From: Zygnema cylindricum | Lineage: Eukaryota; Streptophyta; Zygnematophyceae; Zygnematales; Zygnemataceae | Length of the DNA: 64,000 nucleotides | Direction: 5' to 3' | Assembly: GCA_037447655.1 (NCBI GenBank) | Contig: JBBHKE010001269.1 | Span: 62,001-126,000, forward strand | Shown: in pieces, positions 1 to 10,497 of the stretch | Numbering within the stretch: the stretch's first letter is position 1 | Layout of the letters: each line of letters begins with the position of its first letter | Made by a program: the position numbers and the translations under genes | Notes under the pieces: model-generated | Seen by the model: the letters and a program-made list of their open reading frames with translations, nothing else | What the model was told of the DNA's origin: nothing | Database searches by the model: none

Positions 1-2
1 GT

Positions 3-650
3 TTAATCTATTTTATGAATTGTACCAGGCCGGACATAGCGGCAGCAGTTGGAGTACTCAGTAGGAGTCTGAATGATCCTAGGAAGAGGGATTGGGAGGC
101 AGCCAAGAGAGTCATGAGATATCTGGTTGGAACCAGAGAGTTATGGTTGCATTTGGGAGGGGAGCACACTGACATCACTACTTGGAGTGATGCCAGTTAT
201 GGGGACGCACCTATGAGACGATGCACTTCTGGGTATGTGTTGTATGTTGGGGAAGGTGCATGCTGTTGGAGCAGTAAGCAACAAAAGGTGGTTGCACAGT
301 CCACCATGGAGGCTGAGTACATGGCCTCTTGTTCTGCTGTGAAAGAGTTGATGTGGGTCAAGTCCTTGCTGCAAGAACTTGGGTATATGAAGGAGGGAGT
401 GCATGAAGTGTTTTGTGATAATCAAGCGGCCATAGCAATTGCAGCAAATCCAAAACATCATTTTAAGGCTAAACATATGGACATAAGATTAAGTTTTGTA
501 AGAGAAAAAGTTGAGAATAAAATAGTGAATCTTGTATATAGATCTGATGAGGAAATGGTAGCGGACATGATGACCAAACCTGTACCCTCGCCGAAATTAA
601 AATACTGCAGGGAAAAATGTGGATTAAAAGAAAAATTAAAAATAGACTAG
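3..650 (+). CDS. Copia pol, C-terminal RNase H domain (5' end outside window)
   Basis: C-terminal part of the copia polyprotein. RNase H removes the RNA strand of the RNA-DNA hybrid during reverse transcription in the cytoplasmic virus-like particle. The frame is open from the first bases, so the protein starts upstream of the window. Counting from the Met at base 15, the acidic catalytic residues are D59 (TWSDASYG), E101 (TMEAEYM) and D135 (FCDNQAAI). The protein ends 14 bases before the LTR, with only the polypurine tract between. There are no stops in 648 bases, so this copy may be fairly young. The assignment to Ty1/copia RNase H (RVT_2 followed by RH) is firm; activity cannot be judged from a fragment. 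Confidence 0.93.
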   Translation, partial: LIYFMNCTRPDIAAAVGVLSRSLNDPRKRDWEAAKRVMRYLVGTRELWLHLGGEHTDITTWSDASYGDAPMRRCTSGYVLYVGEGACCWSSKQQKVVAQSTMEAEYMASCSAVKELMWVKSLLQELGYMKEGVHEVFCDNQAAIAIAANPKHHFKAKHMDIRLSFVREKVENKIVNLVYRSDEEMVADMMTKPVPSPKLKYCREKCGLKEKLKID

Positions 651-663
651 AAAATAAGGGGAG
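651..663 (+). promoter_or_regulatory. Polypurine tract of Cop1
   Basis: Purine run AAAATAAGGGGAG directly before the TG that opens the 3' LTR. In LTR elements this run primes plus-strand DNA synthesis. The same AAGGGGAGTG arrangement precedes the other 3' LTRs in the window, for example at 61474-61485. Confidence 0.85.
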
Positions 664-864
664 TGTTGAAATAAGTAGTTTTTGTATTTTCTAGTTTAAA
701 ATAAATTAGCGGAAACATATATAAGAAATGATGGCAGCCTGCCTCCATCTCTTCTCTCTCTCCCCCATACTTGTTGTAGTCACTGAAAGAGAGAGAGAGC
801 GATGGAGCCATGGCTGCCTCAGCTCCATAAGAAGGACTAAAGAGTGACTTAAGTCACTCTCAAC

Positions 865-946
865 AAAAGGTTGAGTCCGACAGGACTCGAACCCCCGACC
901 GGTAGAGCGCGGCGTAGCCGTTAGCTCTAACCTGTCTGTCGTAGAA
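865..946 (-). other. tRNA-like block with Pol III boxes, antisense in the LTR
   Basis: Read on the minus strand, the block has a GGTTAGAGC D-arm-like segment, then a hairpin (ACGGC/GCCGC-type arms) where the anticodon arm would be. A perfect B-box consensus GGTTCGAGTCC (complement of 883-893) follows, then a TTTT run (complement of 865-868). The 5' acceptor strand does not pair with the 3' end, so this is not a standard functional tRNA gene. Homologous blocks sit at the same place in Cop8 (46757-46829 and 52079-52147). It looks like a tRNA-derived Pol III unit kept inside the LTR; transcription is untested. Confidence 0.6.
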
Positions 947-1298
947 GTCCGTTAGATAATATAGGGTTTCATTCATATATAAACTGTTGTATAGTACCGA
1001 AATGATCTAACTAGAATATGAAACGAAACGAACATAGAACTTGTTAAGATTTAGTGCGAAACGTCATTTCGCACGAAACAAATGAAACAGACACTTTTAA
1101 CGGTCGACATTTAATGTCGGATTTAATCCGACGGCGCACGTCGTCGCCGAGATCGCGGAATGGTCACTTTGGATTTTATGGACGTGGCATGACGTGGCGC
1201 CGCGTGGAAGGATGACATTCGGACGCGGGAATTTCGGAGGAAGTACGGACAAGTGGAAAAATGACACGCGTCCACTCAAGAGCCTTGTCGTACACCGG

Positions 1299-1450
1299 CC
1301 GTACAGAAAGTACATCGGCCATAGTACCTTTCTTTACTTTACAGTAATACGATTGGTTCGTACTTTAGTAGATAGGGGTTGTGAGAGGGATTTAGGACTT
1401 AGGAAATATTTGGTAGACAGACACCTCTCTCTAAGAGAGCTTTGTATAAA
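1299..1450 (+). promoter_or_regulatory. LTR promoter: GTAC dyad, ATTGG box, TATA
   Basis: An inverted repeat with CCGTACAGAAAGTAC on one side and GTACCTTTC on the other (1299-1332) is followed by ATTGG (inverted CCAAT, about 1352). A CTCTCTCTAAGAGAG dyad precedes TATAAA at 1445-1450. The same order recurs in the other LTR families (30435-30588, 18131-18280), supporting a conserved Pol II promoter with transcription starting roughly 200 bases before the LTR end. Confidence 0.65.
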
Positions 1451-1665
1451 TTGGCATTTTTGCCGGCTCATAACTTATCGCCTGGTTGGCCGTTTTCAGT
1501 GATTCTTTTTGCTACGGACTCAGGGGAGTCCAGGCTACACAGGAGTGCAGTCAAATTCTCAGTTTGCCTTCTTGGGCAGAAGTGGTCGTGGCTTAAAGTG
1601 GGTTAGTTAAATACTATCTAGAGGCTTCCTGTATTCTGTAGTCCAATGGAGGACACAGAATTGCA

Positions 1666-2334
1666 CAAATCTAGAAGCGCCAAGTGTAAAGGTGGGTGAT
1701 CTAATAGGTATATTGAGCACTGCTCAAAAAATGGTTAACAAGTTAAAATATCAAGGTGGGGCTACGATAGGGGCTGGACCTATCACAATAGATTGGGAGG
1801 CTTTGGAGGAAGAAAGGAAGAAAATGTGGGAACAAGAATTACGTCTGATACAACATGCCGGCATAGGTCCGTAGGGCATCTTAGTGAGCAGGTTTCCACT
1901 TTGCCTATTATAAATCCTTATCTCTAGGAACCGACTCGGGAAACTATTACTTCTCTCGAGACTTGGCCCAAATACACTCCATCGAGAACTTGATAAGACC
2001 TTCTTTTTGAGCGGGAGGGGGGGGGGTGTCGCAAAGACTAATAAAGAGGGTTAGGATATAGATATGCCTTCGAAATCGGCTTCTTTATCTCAAGAGCTTC
2101 CCACTTTTGTGTTGGTCGAAATCTCATCTGCTGTGGAAGTTTTGGTGGAATTACGAACTGACAAAAGGGTTCATATTCCCTTGAGACATGCCACTCCTCA
2201 TTCGTCACCTCGTCGACTCTCTCTTGATCCTCCCTCTCCTCTTCATCCATTTCCTATCTCTCCAGCCCCAAGACCTCCAGCCGACCCCCAGAACACTTCC
2301 ACCGGACTCCCCGGGTTGGTGGCTCAACCCCCTA
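1666..2334. other. Unassigned stretch with a possible decayed ORF on the plus strand
   Basis: Between the Cop1 LTR and the minisatellite. A 60-codon plus-strand frame at 1692-1874 begins MGDLIGILSTAQKM and has a charged segment rich in E and K. After one frameshift near 1870 a coding-looking stretch continues to about 1996. I recognise no family. A run of about 12 G lies near 2015-2027. It could be part of a different mobile element or a host gene remnant. Confidence 0.3.
2038..2250 (-). pseudogene. Short unrecognised ORF (70 codons), possibly a protein remnant
   Basis: Minus-strand frame beginning MDEEEREDQERVDEV, acidic at its N-terminus, with an aromatic and proline-rich second half (FVIPPKLPQQMRF). 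Its composition looks more protein-like than the shadow frames around it, but no domain is recognised. It is close to the end of the Cop1 LTR and next to the minisatellite. It may instead be chance. Confidence 0.2.
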
Positions 2335-2971
2335 TAATTTTTGTTAGGGCTAACAGTTTGTGTAAGTTAGGTAACAATTTTTGTTAGCGCTAACAATTTG
2401 TGTAAGTTAGGTAACAATTCCTGATAGCGCTAACAGTTTGTGTAATTTAGATAACAATTATTGTTAGCGCTAACATTTTATGTAAGTTTGGTAATAAATC
2501 CTGTTAGCACTAACAGTTTGTGTAAATTAGATTACAATTCTTGTTATCGCTAGCAGTTTGTGTAAGTAAGGTAACAACTCTTGTTAGCGCTAACAGTTTG
2601 TGTAATTTAGATAACAATTCGTGTTAGCGCTAATTCTTTGTGTAAGTTAGACGACAATTCCTATAAGCGCTAACAGTTTGTGTAATTTAGATAACAATTC
2701 CTGCTAGCCATAACCGTTTGTGTAAGTTAGGTAACAATTCATGTTATCGCTAATAGTTTGTGTAATTTAGATATCAATTCTTGTTAGCGCTTACAGTTTG
2801 TGTAAGTTAGGTAACAATTCCTATTAGCGCTAACAGTTTATGTAAATTAGATAACAAATCCTATTAGCCCTAACAGTTTGTATAAGTTAGGTAACAATCC
2901 CTGTTAGCGCTAACAAATCTATCTTAGCGCTAACAATTTGTGTAAGTAAGGTATTAATTCATGTTAGGGCT
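2335..2971. repeat. Minisatellite block M1 (about 40-bp unit)
   Basis: Tandem, diverged copies of a 40-bp unit. The core is GTTAGCGCTAAC, a perfect 12-bp palindrome, followed by AGTTTGTGTAAGTTAGGTAA or the variant AGTTTGTGTAATTTAGATAA and CAATTCC. About 15 units are visible. The array is broken by Cop2 and continues at 8834, because Cop2 inserted inside a unit. Confidence 0.95.
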
Positions 2972-3930
2972 TGTTATTTTTGGAAAGCTTTAAGTCTAAA
3001 CAAATTTATAGGACCGCGGAAAAATAGATCTATAGGGACACGCGTTGTCACTTGAAGCACAGTGCAGGTTTTTGAATGGTATCGACAACGCAGTTGCGAC
3101 GCAGAAGGTACAAGCGCAGCTGTGGTTATTTTTGATATGGTCTGTACAGACGAACGCAGTCTTCGACGCATCGGGACAAGCGCAACTGCAGATATTTTGG
3201 TATAAGACAACGTAGTTGCTACGTAACAAGACAAACGCTACTGCACCAATTTTTGGTATGGGACAGCGTAGCTGCTACGAAGCTGCAGATATTTGAATGC
3301 AATCATAAATCACACTGCGCTGCTACGGTTGATATGAATAAAGTCAACGGACGAGATTCATAAGAGAATAATTAAGTGACTCAACAGCCGGATGGACGTA
3401 CCCAGACAATTGTCACTAAGCCAGACGACAAGTATTTGAACAAATGACATGTATAGGATTCTCTGTATTATTGATTGTATAGTGATAGATTAGTTTTAGC
3501 GTGATTAGTAGCACTTAGACCTTAGTGGCAGTTTAGTTTTTTTGGACGTATCTTTTAGGAACACTTGTATCGGCGGTACATTACTATGTAGTAGGACAAC
3601 TGAGTGAAAAATATAAGACTTAGGACGTAGAATATTTTATGTATCCAGACTTCTAGACTGTGTAGTCTGCAAACTATTTTTGGGAAACTTCTGAGTTGCA
3701 TATCTTGGTGTATGTTGGGTCAATTGAGCTGAAACTTTGGGAGTTGTCAGTTTTTGTGATATTTTATTTTGTGGTGTAGTTTGAAGCAGTTTGGTTCATT
3801 TTATCAGATTTGGTGAGCTGTAGAAAACAATTGTTTGATATGATTCTTGATAGGCTTCTATGAATGAGATTATGTCTACTTCCACTACTTCTACTGATGC
3901 TCCACCTGCTCCAGTGCTTGTAGAACAACA
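2972..3930 (+). repeat. 5' LTR of Cop2 (959 bp)
   Basis: Begins TGTTATTTTTGG and ends TAGAACAACA, followed at once by the primer-binding site. Bases 3055-3310 hold about four imperfect repeats of roughly 60 bp built on ACGCAGTTGC and ACAAGCGCAACTGCAG. The 3' LTR keeps only about two. The end encodes the Gag N-terminus from the ATG at 3872 (MSTSTTSTDAPPAPVLVEQQ). Confidence 0.9.
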
Positions 3931-6900
3931 GGTCATGGGCCTGTCATCAAGAATTCCTATTTTATTGGGAGAAAAATACGCGTATTAGGTGGATATGGTG
4001 GAAACACACTTTGAAAATGTTAATCTTTTGGATATTTTGGATGGTTCATTGGCGGAAACCGATCCGTCTTGGTCAAAGAAAAATTCGCAAGCTCGGTCAA
4101 TTTTGAAGTTTTGTATTTCAGAAGAATTGGCTATGTCACGAATAAAAATGAAAAAGGCGATTGATATCTGGAAATCTCTCAGGGATGATTTTGAAAAGGC
4201 TAATGTTAAGGAAAAACTATTTTTGGCTGGACGAATTTGGGACAACAAATACACGAGTGGCACAATGGCAGAATATTGTAATAAATTTTGAATACTAATA
4301 GATTCTCATACTTTTGCAGGCGGATCTTTTCCTCAATTTTAGAAGGCTGCTTTTGTAATGAGGGGTCTTCCTAATAGCATGAGAGCAACGTCTGATAGGC
4401 TGAAACAAAAAGATAAAGCTAGCTGGACACTACAGTTAGCTATTAATTTGATATTGGAAGAGGAGGCAAATTCTAAAATTCTTAATGGTGAAAAACAAGT
4501 ATAGGCATTTAACATAGAATTTGACAAAAATGGTCAGTTTAATCAGCAAAGAAATCAGTTTAATCAGAATCAAAAATCAGTTTAAATAATTTAATCCAAG
4601 AGAAAATAGACAATCTTTCAATGCTTGTTTTTATTGTAATGAAAAATTCATGGATACAAATTTTGTCCTAAGCTTAAGAAAGCTAATGAAACAGGTCTAT
4701 ATAGGCCTGGATGGCAGCAGAGCTAGTTTCATCAAGGCTTCACAGGATCATCACAACGAGGAAATGCACTATTCTCGGCGTGTCATCTCATCACGACGAG
4801 TCTCTTTCACTCCCTAACGAGGAGGATGATGATCTGTTTGCTATGGCGGCAACGATGGGGGGCGCTAAGGACAATGGATGGATAATGGAGACGGGAGCGT
4901 CGGCCCACATGTGCTGGAACAAGGCAGTTTTCAAAAATCTGAATTCAACACCAGAGAAAAATATCTACTATGCATGTGGAATGAGTGTGCAAACGCGGGC
5001 TGTAGGTGATGTCTCCTTGCTAGTTGATGTAACGGGCAAGGCAGTTGAGAGAACTCTTCATAATGTTCTATATGTCCCAGATTTAAAGAAAAAATTGTTC
5101 TCAACTTCTTTGGTAGAAAGTAAAGGGTTTGAGGTAAATCAAAAACATGGCAGGCAGGTTGTTAGCAAAAATGGGAAAATTGCTGTTACAGGAACAAGAG
5201 ATGCCAGCAAAATGTATCGAATGGATATGCCCGATAATAAAAAAATGATGTTTTGTATTCTGGTGCATTATCCTCAGATGAGCTGTGGCAAAAAAGGTTA
5301 GGCCATGTGAATTATGATAGTATGATAAAGATGGTGAATGCTAGTAAAATAGAAGGAGTCACTGTGTCAAACCAGTCACCTAAAACGTGTGATGGATGTG
5401 CACTAGGAAAAATACACAGATTACCGTTTCCTCAAGAGTTTGAACCTACGTCTACTAAACTTTTGCAACTCATTCATCCTGATGTTTTCGGCCCTGAAAA
5501 GGTACCATCTGCCGGGGGGATGAAATATATGGTTACGTTTATAGATGATTTTTCGAGGTTTACTAAGGTCTACTTGATGAAAGAAAAGAGTGAAGTCTTC
5601 ACTCATTTTCAACACTACAAAGCGTGGGCGGAGAAACTAAACCGTCTGCCTATTTTGGAGCTCAGATCGGACAATGGCGGGGAATATACGTCAAAAGAGT
5701 TTGAAAACTTCTTACTCAAGGAAGGTATAAGTCACAAATTGACTGTCCCATACTCTTTGGAACAAAATGGGGTCTCAGAAATACTAAATAGAACTATCAT
5801 CGAAATCATTAGGTCCATGCTTGTTAATAAGGACGTAGATGCGAAATTCTGGGCTGAAGCATTAAAATGTGCAGTTTATATCAAAAATATGATAGGTTCC
5901 AGATCGGTAGAAACCACTCTTTATGAGATTTGGACGGGTAGAAAACCAGATATCAATCACTTGAAAGTCTTTGGAAGTAAATGCTTTATTTTGGATACGT
6001 CTAATGATAGATGGAAAATAGAACCTAAAGGATTGCCGAGCATTTTGTTAGGATATGATGATCACTCTAAAGGTTTTAGAGTGTTTGTTTTTGAGAGACA
6101 AAAACTCATTATAGCAAGGAACATAGTTGTGAAAGATGAACTAGCCTCGATAGACTTATTTAAAATGACAAAGCAGCAGAAGCAGCAAAAAGTATAAGAA
6201 TATGTCATTTTAGATAGCATCCATAATATTGTCCCACAGATGCAAAATTCACCAGTGGTACCACCGGAGTTAGAACATAATTGGGTTCGATAACAAGTTC
6301 ATTTCAAAGCGCAACAATAGCAGTCACTGCCTACGGATCGCAACAAGCGCAACACACGGAATCCGACAATTTCAGCCTCAAAATTTCCAGGGGGAAGAAG
6401 ATCCAGTAGCCTCCTGCAAGCAAGTTCTCACTTTGCCTACTTGGCAGCCTCAGGGGAGCCTCTGACCATCAGAGAAGCCTTCTCATCATCGGAGCGGAAT
6501 CACTGGATCAAGCCGGGCAAACGATGAAATGAAGTCGATCATGGAGGCTCAGACATGGGAGCTTGTGGACCTTCTTCCGGATCAAAAAGCGATCGGCAGC
6601 AAATGGGTATTCAAGGTGAAGTTAAATCCAGATAATACCATTGAACGATACAAGGCTAGACTTGTGGCAAAGGGTTATAATCAAAAGGAAGGAATTGACT
6701 TTAAAGAAACATTTTCTCCTGTTGTAAGATTTCCGACAGTTAGAATTTGCTATTTCCAGCTGTTATAGAAGATATGGAAAAACATCAGAAGGATGTAAAG
6801 ACGACCTTTTTGCATAGAGAACTAGAGGAGACCATTTACATGCAGCAGCCTGAAATGTATGCAGAACCAGGAAAAGAGCACTTTGTATGTAAACTGCTAA

Positions 6901-8034
6901 AATCATTATACGGCCTAAAACAGGCCCTTAGGCAATGGAATCTAAAACTTGATGAATTCTGAAGTGGTCTAGGTTTTAATAGGATAAGCTCTGATCACTC
7001 TGTCTATGTTTTAAAGGGTGAGGATAGAATAGTATATATAGCGGTATACGTAGATGATCTACTATTAGTTAGCAAATCAATGGCTGAAATTAACAAAATT
7101 AAAAAAGGCTTTAAAATCACGGTTCGAGATAAAAGACCTCGGTGAGGCAAAATATATTTTGGTTATTCAGGTAGATAGGGACATGAAAAAAAGATTAATA
7201 AAATTGACTCAAAATGAGGCTATTGGTAACATGTTAGATGAATATGGAATGCGAGGGGCAAAAAGATGTGTAACACCAATGGAGTTCCTGCATAAGTTAG
7301 AGGGGGAAGAAACTGAACCGGGTGTTATTGTCAGTGAAATTTTTGAGTCAGGGGAGGATAATCCTATGACACTGATACCTTACAGACAGATAGTGGGAAG
7401 TTTAATTTATTTCACGAACTCTACCCGTCCGGATATTGCTGCAGCAGTTGGGGTACTAAGCAAAAGTCTAGAGAATCCGAGGAAATCTGATCGTGATGCA
7501 GCAAGAAGAGTTTTAAGATACTTGGCAGGAACCAAAGACCTCAAACTCACACTAGGGGGAGGAGAAGTGAAGCTGCAAACATGGAGTGATGCAAGCTATG
7601 GCGACATGCCAAGTCGAAAATCCACCACGAGATTTGTTCTGCAAATTGGGAACGGGACTTGCTCTTCAAGCAGCAAACTTCAAAAGGTCACCGCACAATC
7701 GACGATAGAGTCAGAATATATGGCAGCAAGCTAGGCCCCCAAAAAACTCCTATGGGTGAAATCCATGTTCTAAGAATTGGGATACATACAGGTTTGTCCA
7801 GAGGTGATCTGGTGTGATAACCAGGCTGCCATTGCCATTGCTTCTAACCCAAGTAACCACTTCAAAAGCAAGCACATGGATGTAAAATTACACTTTGTAA
7901 AGGAAAAAGTGTTCTCTAGAGTGATACAATTATGCTATTTGCCAAATGGAAAAATGGTTGCTGATATGCTCACTAAAGCTATTCTTGCTCCTAAGCTGAA
8001 GTATTGTAGGGACGCAGTGGGATTAAGTGAATAG
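3872..8034 (+). pseudogene. Degenerate gag-pol polyprotein of Cop2
   Basis: Copia polyprotein remnant. Gag runs in one frame from 3872, with stops at 3986, 4289, 4340 and near 4502. A CCHC zinc knuckle near 4624-4670 is split by a frameshift. The protease active-site motif reads ETGAS near 4888 instead of DTGAS or DSGAS, so the catalytic Asp is replaced. The GAG_pre-integrase HHCC domain is near 5280-5420. Integrase at about 5470-5790 shows D in IHPDVFG, D in RSDNGGEY and E in VSEILNRT. An unreadable linker spans 6198-6528. Reverse transcriptase is at 6529-7160 with YVDD at 7046-7057. RNase H at 7560-8034 has TWSDASYGD, ESEY and WCDNQAA. Non-functional. Confidence 0.9.
3931..3945 (+). promoter_or_regulatory. 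Primer-binding site of Cop2
   Basis: GGTCATGGGCCTGTC lies directly after the LTR. It matches GGTTATGGGCCCACC (the site in Cop5, Cop8 and Cop10) at 11 of 15 positions, and so the internal anticodon region of initiator tRNA-Met. It is translated as part of Gag. Confidence 0.7.
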
Positions 8035-8040
8035 CTAAGT

Positions 8041-8833
8041 TGTTGCATTGCTATACTGCCATGTTGCGCTAGACCTATAACGAGAATAAAGTGGGACTAG
8101 GTGACTTGCTAAATTTTTGCTATGTAACAAGACAATCGCAACTGCGGTAATTTTTGGTATGGGACAGCGTAGCTGCTACGAAGCTGCTGATATTTGAATG
8201 TGATCAGGAATCAGACTCCGCTGCTACGGTTGATATGAATCAAGTCAACAGACGAGATTCATAAGAGAATAATTAAGTGACTCAACAACCGGATGGACGT
8301 ACCCAGAAAATTGTCACTAAGCCAGGCGACAAGTATTTGAACAAATCACCTGTATAGGAATTCTCAGTAATACTGATTGTACAGTGATAGATTAGTTTTA
8401 CCGTGATTAGGAGCACTTAGACCTTAGTGGCGGTTTAGTTTTTTGGACGTATCTTTTAGGAACACTTGTATCGGCGGTACAACACTATGTAGTAGGACAA
8501 TTAAGTGAAGAGTATAAGACTTAGGACGTAGAACATTTTATGTATCCAGACTTCCAGACTGTGTAAATCTGTAGACTGTTTTTTGGGAAACTTTTGAGTT
8601 GCATATCTTAGTTTATATTGGATCAATTGAGCTGAAACTTTGAGAGTTATCAGTCTTTGTGATATTCTATTTTGTGGTATAGTTTGAAGCAGTTTGATTA
8701 ATTATACCAGATTTGGTGAGCTGTAGAAAACTATTGTTTGATAGGATTCTTGATAAGCTTCTATGAGTGAGATTATGTCCACTTCCACTACTACTGTTGA
8801 TGCTCCACCTGCTCTAGTGGTTGTAGAACAACA
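8041..8833 (+). repeat. 3' LTR of Cop2 (about 793 bp, rearranged start)
   Basis: From about 8121 this copy is clearly homologous to the 5' LTR and ends in TAGAACAACA like it. The first roughly 80 bases (from TGTTGCATTGC) do not align with the 5' LTR start, and no clean polypurine tract precedes it. It lacks about two of the 60-bp internal repeats. The exact start is uncertain. Confidence 0.8.
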
Positions 8834-10497
8834 CCGCTAACAGTTCGTGTAATTTAGACAACAATTATTGTTAGCGCTAACAGTTTGTGTAAGTTAGGTA
8901 ACAACTCATGTTATCGCTAACAAATTTTGAAAATAGGGTGAAAATTCCTGTTAGCGCTTAAAGTTTGTGTGATTTAGATAACTATGCCTGTTAGCGCTAA
9001 CAGTTTGTGTAAGTAAGGTTACAATTCCTATTAGCGCTAATAGTTGTGTAATTTAGATTACAATTCTTGTTAGCGCTAAAAGTTTGTGTAAGTTAGGTGA
9101 AAACTCATGTTAGCGCTAACTATTTGTGTAAGTTAGGTAACAATTCATGTTAGCGCTAACAGTTTGTGTAATTTAGACAACAGTTATTGTTTGCGCTAAT
9201 AGTTTGTGTAAATTAGGTGAAAACTCCTGTTAGCGCTAACAGTTTGTGTAATTTAGATAACAATTCATATTAGCAGTAACAGTTTGTGTAACTTAGGTTA
9301 TCATTCCTGTTTGCGCTAATAGTTTGTGTAATTTTGATAATAATTCTTGTTAGGGTTAACAGTTTGTGTAAGCTAGGTAAAAATTCCTGTTAGTGTTACA
9401 ATTTGTGTAATTTAGATAACATATTTTGTCAGCACTAACAGTTTGTGTAATTTAGTTGACAACTATTGTTACTGCCAACAATTTGTGTAATTTAGATTAC
9501 AATTTTTGCTAGCGCTAACATTTTGTATAAGTTAGGTGACGATTCTTGTTAGCCCTAGCAGATTGTGAAATTTATATAACATTTTTTGTTAGCGCAAAAG
9601 GTTTGTGTAATTTAGATAACAATTATTGTTAGTGCTAACAGTTTGTGTAAATTAGGTGGAAATTCATGTTAGCGCTAACAGTTTGTGTAATTAAGATAAC
9701 AATTTCTGTAAGCGCTAACAATTTGTGTAAGTTAGGTAACAATTCCTGTTAGCGGTAACAGTTTGTGTAAGTTAGGAACTCTTGTTAGCGCTAACAGTTT
9801 GTGTAAGTAAGGTAACAATTCCTATTAGCGCTAACAGTTTGTGTAAGTTAAGTAACAATTCTTGTTAGCGGTAACAGTTTATGATATTTAGATAACAATT
9901 CCTGTTAGCGCTAGCAGTTTGTGTAATTTAGATAACAATTTTTGTTAGTGTTATTTGTTTGTGTAAGTTAGGTAACCATGCTTCTTAGCGCTAACTGTTT
10001 GTGTAAGTTAAGTAACAATTCGTGTTAGCGCTAACAGTTTGTGTAATTTAGATAACAATTACTGTTAGCGCTAACATTTTATGTAAGTTAGGTAACAATT
10101 CCGGTTAGCGGTAACAGTTTGTGTTATTTAGATAACAATTCTTGTAAGCGCTACCAATTTGTATAACTTAGAAAACAATTTTGTTAGTGCTAATAGTTTG
10201 TGTAAGTTAGGTAACAATTCTTTTTAGCGCTAACAGTTTGTAAGAGTTTGATAACAATTCTTATGAGCGTTAATAGTTTGTGTAATTTAGATAACAATTC
10301 TTGTTAGCGCTAACAGTTGGTTTAAGTAAGGTAATATTTCCGTTATCGCTAACTGTTTGTGTAAGTTAGGTAACAATTCATGTTAGGACTAACAGTTTGT
10401 GTAATTTAGATAATAGTTGTTGTTACCGCTAACAGTTTGTGTAAATTAGGGGAAAATACCTGTTAGCAGTAACAATTTGTGTAAGTTATGTAACAAT
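8834..10497. repeat. Minisatellite block M2
   Basis: Continuation of block M1 after Cop2, about 41 copies of the same 40-bp unit. Two sub-types roughly alternate: GTAAGTTAGGTAACAATTC and GTAATTTAGATAACAATTC. The GTTAGCGCTAAC palindrome is the best conserved part. The block is interrupted at 10498 by a solo LTR. Confidence 0.95.

Larger units (their letters stand above)
1..1665 (+). mobile_element. Cop1: 3' part of a Ty1/copia retrotransposon
   Basis: The 3' end of a copia element whose 5' part lies outside the window. It contains the RNase H end of pol, a polypurine tract and a complete 3' LTR. The LTR starts TGTTGAAATAAG and ends GAATTGCA, the same family as Cop8 at 46028-52345 on the other strand. 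Because the 5' end is missing, no target-site duplication can be checked. Confidence 0.93.
664..1665 (+). repeat. 3' LTR of Cop1 (1002 bp)
   Basis: Starts TGTTGAAATAAG after the polypurine tract and ends in GAATTGCA. The two LTRs of Cop8 (1006 and 1001 bp) are homologous over their length. In order it holds a CTCTCT/GAGAGAG inverted repeat (750-802), a perfect 20-bp palindrome (841-860), an antisense tRNA-like block (865-946), ACGTGG-rich sequence (1175-1210), a GTAC dyad (1299-1332), ATTGG (1352) and TATAAA (1445-1450). A leader stem-loop with arms GGACTC/GAGTCC follows near 1516-1531. The last 35 bases would encode a Gag N-terminus (MEDTEL) in a 5' copy. Confidence 0.93.
2972..8833 (+). mobile_element. 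Cop2: complete but degenerate copia element
   Basis: About 5.86 kb with LTRs at both ends and gag, protease, integrase, reverse transcriptase and RNase H in copia order. It sits within the minisatellite. The flanks are GGGCT on the left and CCGCT on the right, each one change from the GCGCT found in the repeat unit, so they look like a mutated 5-bp target-site duplication. Many stops and frameshifts, plus a rearranged 3' LTR, make it one of the older insertions. Confidence 0.92.

Noticed and set aside
869-946. Functional tRNA gene in the LTR
   Set aside because: B box and T-run are good, but no acceptor stem forms and the D and anticodon regions fold as one hairpin, so I call it tRNA-like only.
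1194-1502. Open frames inside LTRs (1194-1502, 13504-13725, 46417-46719, 56574-56816)
   Set aside because: They recur because the LTR is repeated, vary in length between copies, cross the promoter region and lack domain signals.
2335-2971. CRISPR-like or plasmid iteron array
   Set aside because: Units are contiguous, diverged 40-bp copies without unique spacers, in a clearly eukaryotic retrotransposon setting; this is a minisatellite.
5421-5615. Antisense open frames across the copia polyproteins (for example 5421-5615, 24885-25193, 36128-36430, 48696-49058)
   Set aside because: They mirror conserved sense-strand domains and have no recognisable domain of their own; they are shadows.
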